The position numbers were made by a program, and so were the translations under genes. Under the pieces are notes generated by a model, which was given only the letters and a program-made list of their open reading frames with translations, was not told the origin of the DNA and searched no databases. This document shows, piece after piece, positions 46,519 to 58,863 of a DNA stretch of 64,000 nt. The first letter of the stretch is position 1. Each line of letters begins with the position of its first letter. The stretch lies in contig NZ_CP073764.1 of assembly GCF_019343105.1 (NCBI RefSeq), forward strand, positions 1,612,001-1,676,000, read 5' to 3'. This DNA is from Methylovirgula sp. HY1 (lineage in GTDB: Bacteria; Pseudomonadota; Alphaproteobacteria; Rhizobiales; Beijerinckiaceae).

Positions 46519-47265
46519 CTACCCCGCCAGATAATCATAAAGCACGCGGCCATAGGGCAAGGTGAGATCGGCGATGAAATGATGCGCGGCGACGACGCGG
46601 CGCACCGGCAGGTCGGCCACCGGCGCATTCACATGCGGCACGAGATGCAGCCGCCCCGGCCCGATCCATGACCCCTTCACCGCAATATCGGTGAGGTTGA
46701 TCGCAACGAGCTGGCATATGCCGGGCGTGCCGTCGACACCGGGAATGAGCTTCAGATTGATCTGCGTCTTGGTGAGAATGGCCCTCGTGCGCTCGCCATT
46801 GCCGGCCATGCTCTCATGCTTATAGCCCATCGTCCCCATCGCGACGAGCTGGCCGGCATATGCGAGCGTGCCGGTCAGCGTATCCTTGACGATCTCGAGT
46901 TGCGGATGCGCATATTTTTTCGGAAAGCCCCAGATCTCGCGGCCGGCGGCGATCGGCGGATCGTCATCGAGATACATTTGCGAGACGAAATTGACGGGCT
47001 CGCCCTTATAGAGACAGGGGATGACGAGGCCGCATTCCGTATAGCTGCCGAAGCCGGACGAATCCGGCATGCTGATCCATTCGTAATGCACGATCGGCGT
47101 ATCCGCCGGCTCCAGCGGTTCGGGCAATTGCGCGCGGATCATCTCGGCATCCGACTCGTAGGAGATGACCATATATTCGCGATCGATGAACCGATAAGGC
47201 CCCTTCGGATAGCTCGGCCCTGCAAGCGGCATGGACGGCAGATGCAGGACATCTTCGCGGCGCAT
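46519..47265 (-). CDS. adc: Acetoacetate decarboxylase
   Basis: This enzyme converts acetoacetate to acetone and CO2 by a Schiff-base lysine. ATG 47265 (MRREDVLHLPSMPLAGPSYP) follows GGAG (CTGGAGAAGAAAC) and gives 248 residues. The catalytic lysine region is REIWGFPKKYAHPQLE near residue 115, and VNFVSQMYLDD and GPGRLHLVPHVNAPVADLPVRRVV match the family. 79 bases after the 3-hydroxybutyrate dehydrogenase gene, whose product is its substrate. Confidence 0.93.
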   Translation of the reverse strand: MRREDVLHLPSMPLAGPSYPKGPYRFIDREYMVISYESDAEMIRAQLPEPLEPADTPIVHYEWISMPDSSGFGSYTECGLVIPCLYKGEPVNFVSQMYLDDDPPIAAGREIWGFPKKYAHPQLEIVKDTLTGTLAYAGQLVAMGTMGYKHESMAGNGERTRAILTKTQINLKLIPGVDGTPGICQLVAINLTDIAVKGSWIGPGRLHLVPHVNAPVADLPVRRVVAAHHFIADLTLPYGRVLYDYLAG

Positions 47266-47344
47266 GTTTCTTCTCCAGATCAGCACAAGTCGTTGCGGCG
47301 AGGCCTGGCAAGGCCGTTTGACAGACGAATGTCCGCCCGTCTGC

Positions 47345-48127
47345 TCAATGCGCCGTCCAGCCGCCATCGACGGAGAGCAGCGCGCCGGTGATGGAGGCGG
47401 CCATCGGGCCGGCCAGAAACACCGCCAGCGCGCCGATCTCCTCGACCGTCACGAAACGCTTGGTCGGCTGCGCCTCGAGCAAAACGTCATGCACGACTTG
47501 CGCTTCGGTGATGCCGCGCGCCTTCGCCGTATCCGGAATCTGTTTTTGGACGAGCGGCGTCATGACATAGCCGGGGCAGATCGCATTGACGGTGATGCCG
47601 GCTTCCGCGACTTCGAGCGCCACGGTCTTGGTGAGGCCGGCAATGCCGTGCTTGGCCGCGACATAGGCCGATTTGAAGGGCGACGCGACAAGCGCATGGG
47701 CCGAAGCGATGTTGATGATCCGGCCGAATTTCTGCGCCTTCATCATCGGCACGGCGACGCGCATCGCATGGAAGGCCGCCGACAGATTGATGGCGAGGAT
47801 CTGATCCCATTTTTCCGGCGGAAACTCCTCGATCGGCGCGACGAATTGGATGCCGGCATTGTTGACGAGCACATCGAGCGAGCCGAGCTGGGCATGCGCC
47901 ATCATCACCATCTCGGTGATTTCCTGCGGCTTGGTCATGTCGGCCGGCGAATACAGCGCCTTCACATGAAATTCATCGATGATCGCTTGGCGCTCTTTCT
48001 CGATGTCGGCCGGCGCGCCAAACCCGTTCAGCATGAGATTCATGCCTTGCGCGGCGAAGGCGCGCGCAATGCCAAGGCCTATGCCGCTCGTCGATCCTGT
48101 CACGATGGCTGTGCGTGCTTGGCTCAT
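47345..48127 (-). CDS. bdhA: 3-hydroxybutyrate dehydrogenase
   Basis: This short-chain dehydrogenase interconverts 3-hydroxybutyrate and acetoacetate with NAD+, in polyhydroxybutyrate turnover. ATG 48127 (MSQARTAIVTGSTSGIGLGIA) gives 260 residues. Motifs: GSTSGIG cofactor site, LVNNAGIQFVAPIEEFP, catalytic NIASAHALVASPFKSAYVAAKHG (Ser, Tyr, Lys), CPGYVMTPLVQKQI and the GGWTAH end typical of BdhA. Divergent from the patatin gene and followed by adc. Confidence 0.94.
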   Translation of the reverse strand: MSQARTAIVTGSTSGIGLGIARAFAAQGMNLMLNGFGAPADIEKERQAIIDEFHVKALYSPADMTKPQEITEMVMMAHAQLGSLDVLVNNAGIQFVAPIEEFPPEKWDQILAINLSAAFHAMRVAVPMMKAQKFGRIINIASAHALVASPFKSAYVAAKHGIAGLTKTVALEVAEAGITVNAICPGYVMTPLVQKQIPDTAKARGITEAQVVHDVLLEAQPTKRFVTVEEIGALAVFLAGPMAASITGALLSVDGGWTAH

Positions 48128-48444
48128 GCGGTGGTTCCCTTTCATCGTCATCCGAGATTCATTTTATGCGCTCACAATTGTGACGCTTTCACGCCACCAA
48201 TATAGGCGCGCCCTCCGACGCTACGACGCTCTCATCAACGTGCCGCGCTGCCGATGTGACAGGACCAAACGCCATGCGCCACGTCCAAGATCGATGGGGC
48301 TATCATCGCCGAAAGCGGGAGGCAAATAAAAGCTAATTTCATTGACTTCGAACCATGACTGCGGCGCAAATATCCCTTCAACCTCGAGTTCGCTCTCGAA
48401 ACGAACATCCCAACTTTTGAGACAAAAGCCCCGGAGGTCAATCC

Positions 48445-49611
48445 ATGGACAGCGTGACGCTTGCTCGGAAGGTGCTTGGCAAGGAAAGCGAATTCAAAGG
48501 CTGGCGCCCCGAGCGCTGCGATCAAGTCGCACTCGTTCTCCAAGGCGGCGGCGCCCTCGGTGCCTATCAGGCCGGCGTCTATCAAGCGCTCCATGAAGCG
48601 GACATCGAACCCGATTGGGTGACCGGCGTCTCAATCGGCGCCATCAATGCCGCGATTATCGCCGGCAATCCGCGCGACAAACGACTCGAGCGGCTGCGCA
48701 CGTTTTGGGAACGAATCACGGAACGCCATGTCTGGCCGTTTACGCCGGACGGCGACATTTTTCGGCGGGCGCGCAACGCGACCAGCGCCATGATGACCAT
48801 GACTCTGGGACAGCCAGGCTTCTTCAAGCCGCATGATCTCAACCCCTGGTTCAGCCTCGCCGGCGCCCGCTCGGCCACGAGCTTCTATGATTCAGTGCCG
48901 CTTGCAAATACGCTCAAGGAGCTGGTCGATTTCTCGCTCATCAATGAAGGCGATGTGCGTTTCGCGGTCGGCGCGGTCAATGTTCTGTCCGGCAATTTCG
49001 TCTATTTCGACAATCGTGACGACACGATCGGGCCGGAACATGTCATGGCCTCGGGTGCGCTGCCCCCGGCGCTGCCCATGGTGAAGATCGGCACCGATTA
49101 TTTCTGGGACGGCGGCATCGTCTCGAACACGCCGCTTCAACATGTGCTCGACCAAAACGAGTGCCTCAACACGCTCATCTTTCAGGTCGATCTGTTTTCC
49201 GCGCGGGGGGAATCGCCGCGCGACATGCATGATGTCCTCGGCCGTCATAAGGACATCATGTATTCCTCGCGCACGCGCTACAATACCGATGTCTATCGCC
49301 GCTTGCGGGAATGGAAGATGCAAACCTACGAGGCTCTTGCCAAAGTTCCCGACGAACTTTTGTCGGACGACGAAAGACAACTGCGCGACGAGCTCGCCGA
49401 TCTGCCGGAGATCACGATCCTGCATCTGATCTATCAGCAGAAAGCCTACGAAGGGCATGCCAAAGATTACGATTTCTCCGGCATATCCATGCGCGAACAT
49501 TGGCAGAGCGGCTATGATGATACCAAGCACACCTTGGCGCACAAGGCTTGGCTCGCTATGCCCGATCGCGGCATCAAGGTCCATGATGTCCATCGCGAAG
49601 AAGACGACTGA
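48445..49611 (+). CDS. Patatin-like phospholipase/esterase
   Basis: The 388-residue protein has the patatin hallmarks: oxyanion loop LVLQGGGALGAYQAGVYQAL, nucleophile GVSIG near residue 62, and catalytic Asp in WDGGIVSNTPLQH near residue 210. Patatins next to ketone-body genes in alphaproteobacteria are often linked to PHB granule metabolism, but that is context only. A helical C-terminal part (RLREWKMQTYEALAKVPDELLSDDERQLRDEL) and an acidic end follow. Divergent from bdhA. Confidence 0.9.
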   Translation: MDSVTLARKVLGKESEFKGWRPERCDQVALVLQGGGALGAYQAGVYQALHEADIEPDWVTGVSIGAINAAIIAGNPRDKRLERLRTFWERITERHVWPFTPDGDIFRRARNATSAMMTMTLGQPGFFKPHDLNPWFSLAGARSATSFYDSVPLANTLKELVDFSLINEGDVRFAVGAVNVLSGNFVYFDNRDDTIGPEHVMASGALPPALPMVKIGTDYFWDGGIVSNTPLQHVLDQNECLNTLIFQVDLFSARGESPRDMHDVLGRHKDIMYSSRTRYNTDVYRRLREWKMQTYEALAKVPDELLSDDERQLRDELADLPEITILHLIYQQKAYEGHAKDYDFSGISMREHWQSGYDDTKHTLAHKAWLAMPDRGIKVHDVHREEDD

Positions 49612-49617
49612 TCCTGT

Positions 49618-50295
49618 TCAGCGGCGGCCCGCCACCTCGTCGATATGGGACAGAAGATCGCGCGGATCGTCATAAACGCGGAAGGCGCCTGAATAGCGCA
49701 GCTCGTCGAGTCCATAGCCGCCGCTGAGAAGGCCGATGCCGAGCGCGCCGCATCGTTGTGCCGCGAGCATGTCCCATATGCTGTCGCCGACGACCAAGGC
49801 GCGTTCGATCGGCGCATCGAGCCGCGCCGCGGCAGCGAGAAAAAGGTCCGGATCGGGCTTCGCATATTTCACCTGATCGCGCGTCACCACCGGCATGCTG
49901 TCAGGATCGACGCCGAGTGGCTTAAGGGTAACCACCGCCGTGTCCATATGGGCGCTGGTGGCGATCGCCCAAGGGATCTCGGCCTCCGTCAGCCAGGCCA
50001 AGAGTTCGCGCGCGCCGGGAAGCGGGCGGACTTGCGGCGCAAGCTTGCGATAGGCCGCGGCATGAAGGCCGCGCAGCCGCGCCACGCGTTCCTCGCTGAT
50101 CTCGAGCCCCGTCTCGCGTAGCAACTGATTGGTGAACAAGCCGCCGCTCATCCCTATCTTGCGATGGATGCGCCAGACGGAGAGCTCTATGCCCTCCGCG
50201 TCGAGCGCCTCTTTCCAAGCGAGAACATGCTGATAGACACTGTCGACAAGAGTCCCGTCGAGGTCGAAGAGAAAGACCGGCTCGATACGCATCAC
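49618..50295 (-). CDS. HAD-family phosphatase
   Basis: The 225-residue protein has the HAD motifs: FLFDLDGTLVDS (nucleophile Asp), ATSAHMDTAVV in motif II position, and GDSIWDMLAAQRCG (motif IV), with a helical cap between residues 20 and 85. It resembles phosphoglycolate phosphatase/beta-phosphoglucomutase types; substrate unknown. Its ATG overlaps the stop of yihY by 4 bases, so the two formed one operon before the IS21 insertion. Confidence 0.88.
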   Translation of the reverse strand: MMRIEPVFLFDLDGTLVDSVYQHVLAWKEALDAEGIELSVWRIHRKIGMSGGLFTNQLLRETGLEISEERVARLRGLHAAAYRKLAPQVRPLPGARELLAWLTEAEIPWAIATSAHMDTAVVTLKPLGVDPDSMPVVTRDQVKYAKPDPDLFLAAAARLDAPIERALVVGDSIWDMLAAQRCGALGIGLLSGGYGLDELRYSGAFRVYDDPRDLLSHIDEVAGRR

Positions 50296-50575
50296 GTCTC
50301 CTGCTTGGGGCTCAACGGCTGGACATGCACTGTCCGAGCAATCGCAGCGTCGAACTCGGCTCCCAGCAAGATGACAATGGTGGAAATCCAGATCCAGGTC
50401 ATGAAACCGATGACGGCGCCGAGAGCGCCGTAAGTTTTATTATAGCTTATAGCGCGACGATCTGGATGAGAGGCGCGCGACGATCTGGATGAGAATCTGG
50501 TGTCGCGGCGATGTCGATATTCGCGGCGTTGATTGACGCGCGCAAGAGTTTTTCGATGTTGATTGTCGCGGCGCG

Positions 50576-52950
<2,375 letters not shown>

Positions 52951-54168
52951 TTACCCGGCCAGCCGTGATCGCCAGAAGGCTTCCAAAGAAACGCTTCGCC
53001 ATTGGGCTGTACATCCAGTCGGGCTACGCCCTCCTTCCGTCACAGCCCAATGGCGATTCTCACCTAGATTGACGCGCTGTTCTCATCTTGTTTGTCGCGC
53101 GGCAATAGCTGCCGAAATGGCCCGTGTACCAGGAAAACAGAAACGAAGCGGCGAGCCAGGCTAAGGCTGCGAAGGCGCTGCCCCAGCTGATCCAGTGCCA
53201 CCGCGACGCGCCGCAACAAGGCCCGTAACGATAGATCAAGGCAAAGCCCAAAGCCGTCACGGCGAGGAGCGCGGGCCAGCGAAGCGCCGTCATGAGCGTG
53301 CAAAAGAATGTCTCCGGCGCATGCATTGCGCCGACAAACTTGAGCGCAACAGGTAGGACGACAATCGCGCTCATGGCAAGCAACACGAAAAGAATGGCGC
53401 CACTCGTGAAAGCAAGCGCGATCGCATTCAATTTTAAAAAGCTGCGCTTTTCTCCTTCGCCTTTGACGACGTTCAATGCGTCAAACAGCGCTTTGATTCC
53501 CGCATTCGCGCTCCACAACGAAACCGCAAGACTGATCGCGAAAGTCACGCCTAGAGTGCCATGCTGTTGGGAAGCAACCCGCGTCATCTGGCCTTGGATG
53601 ATCGAGATTGCGCCGCTTGGCATGACGCCCGATAGATTGCTGGATTGCGTGACGGCAATGTCGGGATCGGCGAACAGGCCGTAGAGCGATACCACCGCCG
53701 CAATCGCGGGGAAGATGGCGAGAAGCGAATAGAAGGTGACGCCGCCCGCGACGGCGAGAATGCGATGCTCCAAAAGATTATTATAGACGTCGAAAGCGAT
53801 ATGTTTCCAGCGGCGCCAACCCCTGACCCAAGGCGGCGGCGCGACCGTGCGTTCCCGACCGTCAGCAACCGCTGCCGCCCGGGATCGCGCTGCAACGCCA
53901 CGCTGGCCGCGCGCAAAGGCCACGGCCAGCAGTGAAAGGATCAGCGCCGCCAAAAGGCGCGGGCTGCGCCAGCGCGCCTCTTGCCTGTCAAGCTCGTGGA
54001 TCTGCATGCTCTCGTCGCGTTATTTTTGGCGCCGCAGCGCCGCGCATCGACAATGCTGAGACGCGCATCGGCAAAAATCTGTCTTCCACATCGGGAACAC
54101 GAACGAAGCAACAAGGTTGCTTCCCGAGGCCGCCACGGCATGGCGCGCGGCGGCAAGCATGGACAAGC

Positions 54169-54987
54169 CTATGATCTGGTGATGCCGAGGATGCCGCCGA
54201 TCAACCGCGGAACATGCAAGCGGGTCCAGATGTCGGCGGCGGCAAAGCTCGGGCGCATCCGCATCGCGCGCCAATAGCGCGTGAGAGCGGACCGCTTGAC
54301 GATCTCCGCGCCGAGGCCGACGAATTCCATCCGGGCGAGGAACACCGTCCAGACCACATCCGCGATGCCATAAGCGGGCGGCACGATCACCGCGCGACCA
54401 TCGGCCAGATTATGCTCGAGCTGGCTCATGAAATCGATCGCTTCAGCGCGTCGCTTCTGCGAAAGACGGACGGCGTCGTCGGGATCGAAGATACGCGCCC
54501 GCTCGGCGAAGAGCGCGGCGCGGGCGTTATAGGCTTCGGCGAGATCAGGGTGAGCGGCGGCCATGGCCAGCAAGCGCCGATGCGACTTGACGAGCAGCTT
54601 CGGGATCATGAAGCGCGCCAGCGGATTGCGGCTCAAAATCCCGCCGAAGGTCAATTCATCGATCGGATAGGAATAATGCAGATCGAGCCAGCGCCGAGTC
54701 TCGGGGTCGAGCGCGACATCGCTGACGCCCAGGGCGAATTCGGCGATGTCCCGGCTCTGATCGAGAACGCGCGCCGGCAGCACCAGAGTCGGCACCGTCA
54801 TATTCGGGTTGAGCCGCACATAATCGGGAAGCTGCTGGCTCATGTGCACATGGATGTCCATGAACACCGGCGCGTAGGCGATCCCGGCTTCCTGGAGCGC
54901 CAGACGCGCGATCATCGAATAATAGGAGGAAGGCGCGTGGTAGAGGCGCGGCCTGTCGCCGTTCGGCATCTTGGTGAGATCCGTCAT
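54169..54987 (-). CDS. Glutathione S-transferase family protein
   Basis: The 272-residue product has an N-terminal thioredoxin-like domain (RPRLYHAPSSYYSMIARLALQEAGIAYAPVFMDIHVHMSQQLPDYVRLNPNMTVPTLVL; the Ser/Tyr pair lies at the active site, with cis-Pro in TVPTLV). A longer-than-usual helical C-terminal domain ends FAAADIWTRLHVPRLIGGILG. Function in detoxification or ligand binding cannot be specified. ATG 54987 or the internal ATG of MPNGDRPRLYH are possible starts. Confidence 0.8.
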   Translation of the reverse strand: MTDLTKMPNGDRPRLYHAPSSYYSMIARLALQEAGIAYAPVFMDIHVHMSQQLPDYVRLNPNMTVPTLVLPARVLDQSRDIAEFALGVSDVALDPETRRWLDLHYSYPIDELTFGGILSRNPLARFMIPKLLVKSHRRLLAMAAAHPDLAEAYNARAALFAERARIFDPDDAVRLSQKRRAEAIDFMSQLEHNLADGRAVIVPPAYGIADVVWTVFLARMEFVGLGAEIVKRSALTRYWRAMRMRPSFAAADIWTRLHVPRLIGGILGITRS

Positions 54988-55044
54988 CCCCAAGATATAA
55001 GCGAGACCGGAGCCGTCTTACAAACGCGAAGGCCGATGACTGGC

Positions 55045-55094
55045 TGGAGCGGGCGAAGGGAATCGAACCCTCGTATGCAGCTTGGGAAGCTGCC
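55045..55094. repeat. Duplicated 3' part of tRNA-Gly (left attachment site)
   Basis: Fifty bases identical to 58702-58751: the anticodon arm to CCA end of tRNA-Gly(CCC). The sequence diverges after GCTGCC, so this is a partial tRNA and marks the far end of an integrated island. Confidence 0.88.
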
Positions 55095-55207
55095 CCAACC
55101 ATTTCCCATGGTTCCCCATGGTGCATCCTATGCTATTGATTCTTGTTCGCTTTCTGAAAATCGGCTACGCATAGCGCGGCACTGAAAACCGCCGCAGCGC
55201 GACCAAA

Positions 55208-55228
55208 TCGGTGCCTGACAGGTGCCTG
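55208..55228 (+). repeat. Island-end direct repeat, left
   Basis: TCGGTGCCTGACAGGTGCCT plus G; it matches 58653-58673 at 20 of 21 positions and contains GGTGCCTG twice. It may be an arm-type integrase binding site; it lies immediately before the integrase start. Confidence 0.5.
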
Positions 55229-55739
55229 ATGAAAGTCGCCCTAACCGACGTAACCGTGCGCGCGCTCAAAGCGCCGGAGCAAGGCCAGCTCACCTCCTGG
55301 GACAGTCGAAGCCCCCTCGGCGTGCGCGTGTCGGCCGCCGGCACCAAGACCTATATCGTAATGACTGGCAGCGGGCGACGCCGCACGATCGGCAGCACAA
55401 CTATCCTCACGCTTGCCGAAGCTCGTGCCGAAGCCAAGCGCATACTCGCGGAAAAGACGCTCGGCATCGGCGCCCAGCAGATCGACGTGAAGTTCGAAAC
55501 TGCGGCCACCGTTTTTCTCGAAGAAAACTATCGAGGCCGGAAGCCACGCACAGCTTCCGAAGCGAAACGCCTTATCACTACCCACTTCATGCCTGCATTC
55601 CGCGCCAAACCGCTCGCGCAGATCACTGACCGCGACATCGCCATACAGCTTGCCAAACTCGCCTCCAGGCCGAGCGAGCAGCTTCACGCTTTCCGCGTGC
55701 TGCGAACGATGCTGAGGTGGTGCACACGCCCCCCGCGCC
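55229..55739 (+). pseudogene. Tyrosine-recombinase integrase, truncated
   Basis: ATG 55229 begins MKVALTDVTVRALKAPEQGQ, the DUF4102-type N-terminal domain of tRNA-directed integrases (SPLGVRVSAAGTKTYIV, RRRTIGSTTILTLAEARAEAKRIL). The core-binding domain follows (FLEENYRGRKPRTASEAKRLITTHF...RPSEQLHAFRVLRTMLRWC). It is cut by the IS21-type element at 55740, and the catalytic domain with Arg-His-Arg-Tyr is not present beyond the element. It could no longer excise the island. Confidence 0.85.
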
Positions 55740-55850
55740 TGTTGATTTCCACTGAGAGTTGACCCGGCAAAGAGGGATATTTCCACCGAGAATTGACCCA
55801 TGTTTGAACCCTCCCTGCTTGTTTTTGGCGGGGGCAATGGAGTGATCGAC

Positions 55851-57380
55851 ATGGCGTTATTGAGCGTGATTAGACGCTGGCATTTTCGAGAGCATCTATC
55901 GATCCGAGAAATTTCGCGTCGGACCGGCCTGTCGCGGAACACCGTCCGCAAATATCTGCGTTCGGGCGACGTGGAACCGAAGTTCAAGGTCCCGGAGCGG
56001 CCGAGCAAGCTTGACGCCTTCGCCGACCGATTGTCGGCCTGGCTGAAAACGGAGGCCAACAAGCCGCGCAAGCAGAAGCGCACACTCAAGCAGTTGCATG
56101 CCGATCTGACCGGCCTCGGCTATGACGGCTCTTACAATCGAGTTGCGGCCTTCGCGCGGGATTGGAAAGCTGCGCGACAGAGGGAACTGCAAACGTCGGG
56201 TCGCGGGACCTTCGTGCCGCTGTCATTTGAACCGGGCGAAGCATTCCAGTTCGATTGGTCCGAGGACTGGGCGATCATCGGCAATGAGCGCACCAAGTTG
56301 CAGGTGGCTCATACGAAGCTGAGCTACAGCCGGGCTTTCGTCGTGCGCGCCTATCTCCTGCAGACGCATGAGATGCTGTTCGACGCGCACAATCACGCCT
56401 TCCGGGCCTTTGGCGGGGTGCCCCGGCGCGGCATCTACGACAACATGAAGACTGCCATCGACAAGGTCGGACGTGGGAAGGAGCGCGATGTCAACGCGCG
56501 CTTCCTGGCAATGGCCAGCCACTATCTGTTTGAACCCGAGTTCTGCAATCCGGCATCCGGCTGGGAGAAGGGACAGGTTGAGAAGAACGTCCAGGATGCA
56601 CGTCATAGACTCTGGCAGCCCATCCCACGCTTTGCCTCGCTCGATGCCCTGAACGAATGGCTGGAGAACCGCTGCAAGGAGCTCTGGCGGCAGACGTCGC
56701 ACGGGCGATTGCATGGAACGATCGCTGACATCTGGGCCGAGGAGGCCCCGGCTCTCATGGCGGTGTCACGCCCTTTCGATGGCTTCGTCGAATACACCAA
56801 ACGGGTCTCACCGACCTGCCTCATCCATCTGGAGCGCAACCGCTACAGCGTTCCGGCCTCCCTCGCCAACCGCCCGGTGAGCCTACGTGTTTACCCGGAG
56901 AAGATCGTTGTCGCCGCCGAAGGCCAGCTGATCTGCGAGCATCGCCGCATCATCGACCGTTCTCATGATGGGCCGGGCCAGACGGTCTATGACTGGCGGC
57001 ATTATCTGGCTGTCGTTCAGCGCAAGCCTGGCGCGCTTCGCAATGGCGCTCCTTTTGTCGAGCTGCCGGATGCCTTCAGAATGTTACAACAGCAGCTTCT
57101 CAGGAAGCCGGGTGGCGATCGCGAGATGGTCGACATCCTGGCGCTTGTCCTCCAGCACGACGAGCAGGCTGTGCTCTCGGCCGTCGAGCTGGCCCTGGAG
57201 GCAGGCGTTCCGACGAAGACGCATGTGCTGAATCTGCTTCATAGGCTGATCGACGGCAAACCCGTCGTCCCACCAACCGTCGATGCGCCTCAGGCTTTGA
57301 CGCTCACCAAGGAGCCGAAGGCCAATGTCGAACGCTACGACGCCTTGAGAGAAACAGCGGAGACGCGCCATGCATCATAA
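55851..57380 (+). CDS. istA: IS21-family transposase IstA
   Basis: ATG 55851 ([39 protein letters not shown]) starts with the helix-turn-helix and gives 509 residues. The rve core has [32 protein letters not shown] and [16 protein letters not shown]. The C-terminus overlaps istB. Intact and of a different subgroup from the copy in yihY. Confidence 0.94.
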   Translation: MALLSVIRRWHFREHLSIREISRRTGLSRNTVRKYLRSGDVEPKFKVPERPSKLDAFADRLSAWLKTEANKPRKQKRTLKQLHADLTGLGYDGSYNRVAAFARDWKAARQRELQTSGRGTFVPLSFEPGEAFQFDWSEDWAIIGNERTKLQVAHTKLSYSRAFVVRAYLLQTHEMLFDAHNHAFRAFGGVPRRGIYDNMKTAIDKVGRGKERDVNARFLAMASHYLFEPEFCNPASGWEKGQVEKNVQDARHRLWQPIPRFASLDALNEWLENRCKELWRQTSHGRLHGTIADIWAEEAPALMAVSRPFDGFVEYTKRVSPTCLIHLERNRYSVPASLANRPVSLRVYPEKIVVAAEGQLICEHRRIIDRSHDGPGQTVYDWRHYLAVVQRKPGALRNGAPFVELPDAFRMLQQQLLRKPGGDREMVDILALVLQHDEQAVLSAVELALEAGVPTKTHVLNLLHRLIDGKPVVPPTVDAPQALTLTKEPKANVERYDALRETAETRHAS

Positions 57381-58182
57381 TCCTGCAAGCGGTGCCATCG
57401 TCATCATGCTCAGAAGCCTCAAGATGCACGGCATGGCCCACGCCGTCAGCGAGTTGACCGAACAGGGGGCGCCCGCCTTCGAAGCCGCTATCCCGATCCT
57501 GTCCCAGCTCGTGAAGGCAGAAACGGCTGAGCGGGAGGTCAGATCGGTGGCCTATCAGCTCAAGGCGGCACGGCTCCCCGCCTATCGCGACCTGAATGGC
57601 TTCGACTTCTCAAGCAGCGAGATCAACGAAGCGCTCGTGCGCCAGCTCCATCGCTGCGAGTTCATCGACGCGGCCAACAACATCGTTCTAGTGGGCGGCC
57701 CCGGCACAGGAAAAACCCATGTCGCGACCGCCATCGGCGTGCAGGCCATCGAGCACCACCATAAACGCGTCCGCTTCTTCTCGACCGTCGAACTGGTCAA
57801 TGCGCTCGATCAAGAAAAGGCGCAAGGCAGATCCGGGCAGATCGCCAATCGCCTCGTCCACTCAGATCTCGTCGTCCTGGACGAACTGGGCTACCTGCCG
57901 TTCAGCGCATCCGGTGGCGCGCTGCTCTTCCATCTCTTGAGCAAGCTCCATGAGCGCACCAGCGTGATCATCACCACCAATCTCAGCTTCAGCGAATGGG
58001 CGAGCGTCTTCGGCGATCCTAAGATGACGACCGCATTGCTCGACCGTCTGACCCACCACTGCCACATCCTGGAGACAGGAAACGACAGCTTCCGATTCAA
58101 AAACAGCTCGGCACACGCGGCCAAAGCAAAGAAGGAGAAAAATAGGAACTTGACCATCGCACGAGACCCGAAAGATACATAA
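57370..58182 (+). CDS. istB: IS21-family helper ATPase IstB
   Basis: The 270-residue AAA+ protein has Walker [18 protein letters not shown], Walker [17 protein letters not shown] and [36 protein letters not shown]. Its start overlaps istA by 11 bases, as usual. Confidence 0.95.
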   Translation: MHHNPASGAIVIMLRSLKMHGMAHAVSELTEQGAPAFEAAIPILSQLVKAETAEREVRSVAYQLKAARLPAYRDLNGFDFSSSEINEALVRQLHRCEFIDAANNIVLVGGPGTGKTHVATAIGVQAIEHHHKRVRFFSTVELVNALDQEKAQGRSGQIANRLVHSDLVVLDELGYLPFSASGGALLFHLLSKLHERTSVIITTNLSFSEWASVFGDPKMTTALLDRLTHHCHILETGNDSFRFKNSSAHAAKAKKEKNRNLTIARDPKDT

Positions 58183-58374
58183 CAGGCGGGTCAGTTCTCA
58201 GTGGAAACGCCGGGTCAACTCTCAGTGGAAATCAACAGTCATTATACACCACGACGCTCATCGCATGAGCCATCACCGCAAGAGCGGCCCAGCGATACGC
58301 TTTTACCCACAAGCTCTTCCCGCGATCCTGACAGGAGGCCTTGACAATCGCATCAATGTTCTCATTTTGTTCGC

Positions 58375-58587
58375 ATGTCAATCGAGACACTCGGCGAAGC
58401 CCTCTCCTATGGTTGGCGCATCACCGCACGATGCGCCGCCGGTAAACAAGACGGCATGCATCGGCATCGAGAGTGCGTGTACCGGGCAGAGTTAGATCTT
58501 GCGACGCTTGTCTGGACGAGAGGCCGTGCCTTCCCACTTGCAAGCCTTGCAAGCTGACTCAGATGTCCTCGCTGCGGATCGCGATAA
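58375..58587 (+). pseudogene. Small zinc-ribbon protein with an in-frame stop
   Basis: ATG 58375 reads MSIETLGEALSYGWRITARC...LDLATLVWTRGRAFPLASLAS, then TGA at 58555-58557. The same frame continues LRCPRCGSR to TAA at 58585-58587, which completes a CxxC zinc-ribbon end. I recall similar short proteins in rhizobia with Arg at the stop position, so CGA to TGA is the likely change. Function unknown. Confidence 0.55.
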
Positions 58588-58652
58588 GTAGCGCTTCTCT
58601 TTCAAGTTCCAACGGAACCGGCGCGCATCAAGCGATCACCGGAATAATTTTT

Positions 58653-58673
58653 TATCGGTGCCTGAGAGGTGCC
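58653..58673 (+). repeat. Island-end direct repeat, right
   Basis: TCGGTGCCTGAGAGGTGCCT plus G, 29 bases inside the right attachment site; see the left copy at 55208. Confidence 0.5.
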
Positions 58674-58701
58674 TGGAATTTTCGGAAAATCAGCTAAGTC
58701 T

Positions 58702-58775
58702 TGGAGCGGGCGAAGGGAATCGAACCCTCGTATGCAGCTTGGGAAGCTGCCGTTCTACCATTGAACTACGCCCGC
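58702..58775 (-). tRNA. tRNA-Gly(CCC)
   Basis: The minus-strand sequence folds as a cloverleaf: acceptor GCGGGCG/CGCCCGC, D arm with TTCAATGGTAGAA, anticodon stem GCAGC/GCTGC around loop TTCCCAA (anticodon CCC), T arm GAGGGTTCGATTCCCTT and encoded CCA (58702-58704). Complete; bases 58702-58751 are repeated at 55045-55094. Confidence 0.95.
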
Positions 58776-58863
58776 GATCAGTGTGAAGGCCACTCTAGCT
58801 CGGCCGCCGCTTCGTTTCAATGTCGGTTTCGGGTCATCCCCGGCCACGCGGGCCGGACAAGCC

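Larger units (their letters stand above)
55740..58237 (+). mobile_element. Second IS21-family element
   Basis: The 2498 bp element has long perfect ends: TGTTGATTTCCACTGAGAGT and continuing to 55768, mirrored at 58209-58237. Each end has a second inner repeat (ATTTCCACCGAGAATTGACC; GGTCAGTTCTCAGTGGAAAC). No target duplication is seen (left flank GCGCC, right flank GTCAT), so an adjacent deletion probably followed insertion. Confidence 0.92.

Noticed and set aside
50449..50490. Short tandem repeat (GCGCGACGATCTGGATGAG twice) as a CRISPR-like array
   Set aside because: Only two units, located at the end of the IS21 element, where multiple terminal repeats are normal.
58251..58374. C-terminal integrase fragment to the right of the second IS21 element
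   Set aside because: No Arg-x-x-x-Tyr-type recombinase motif could be read in any frame; the part seems deleted rather than moved.
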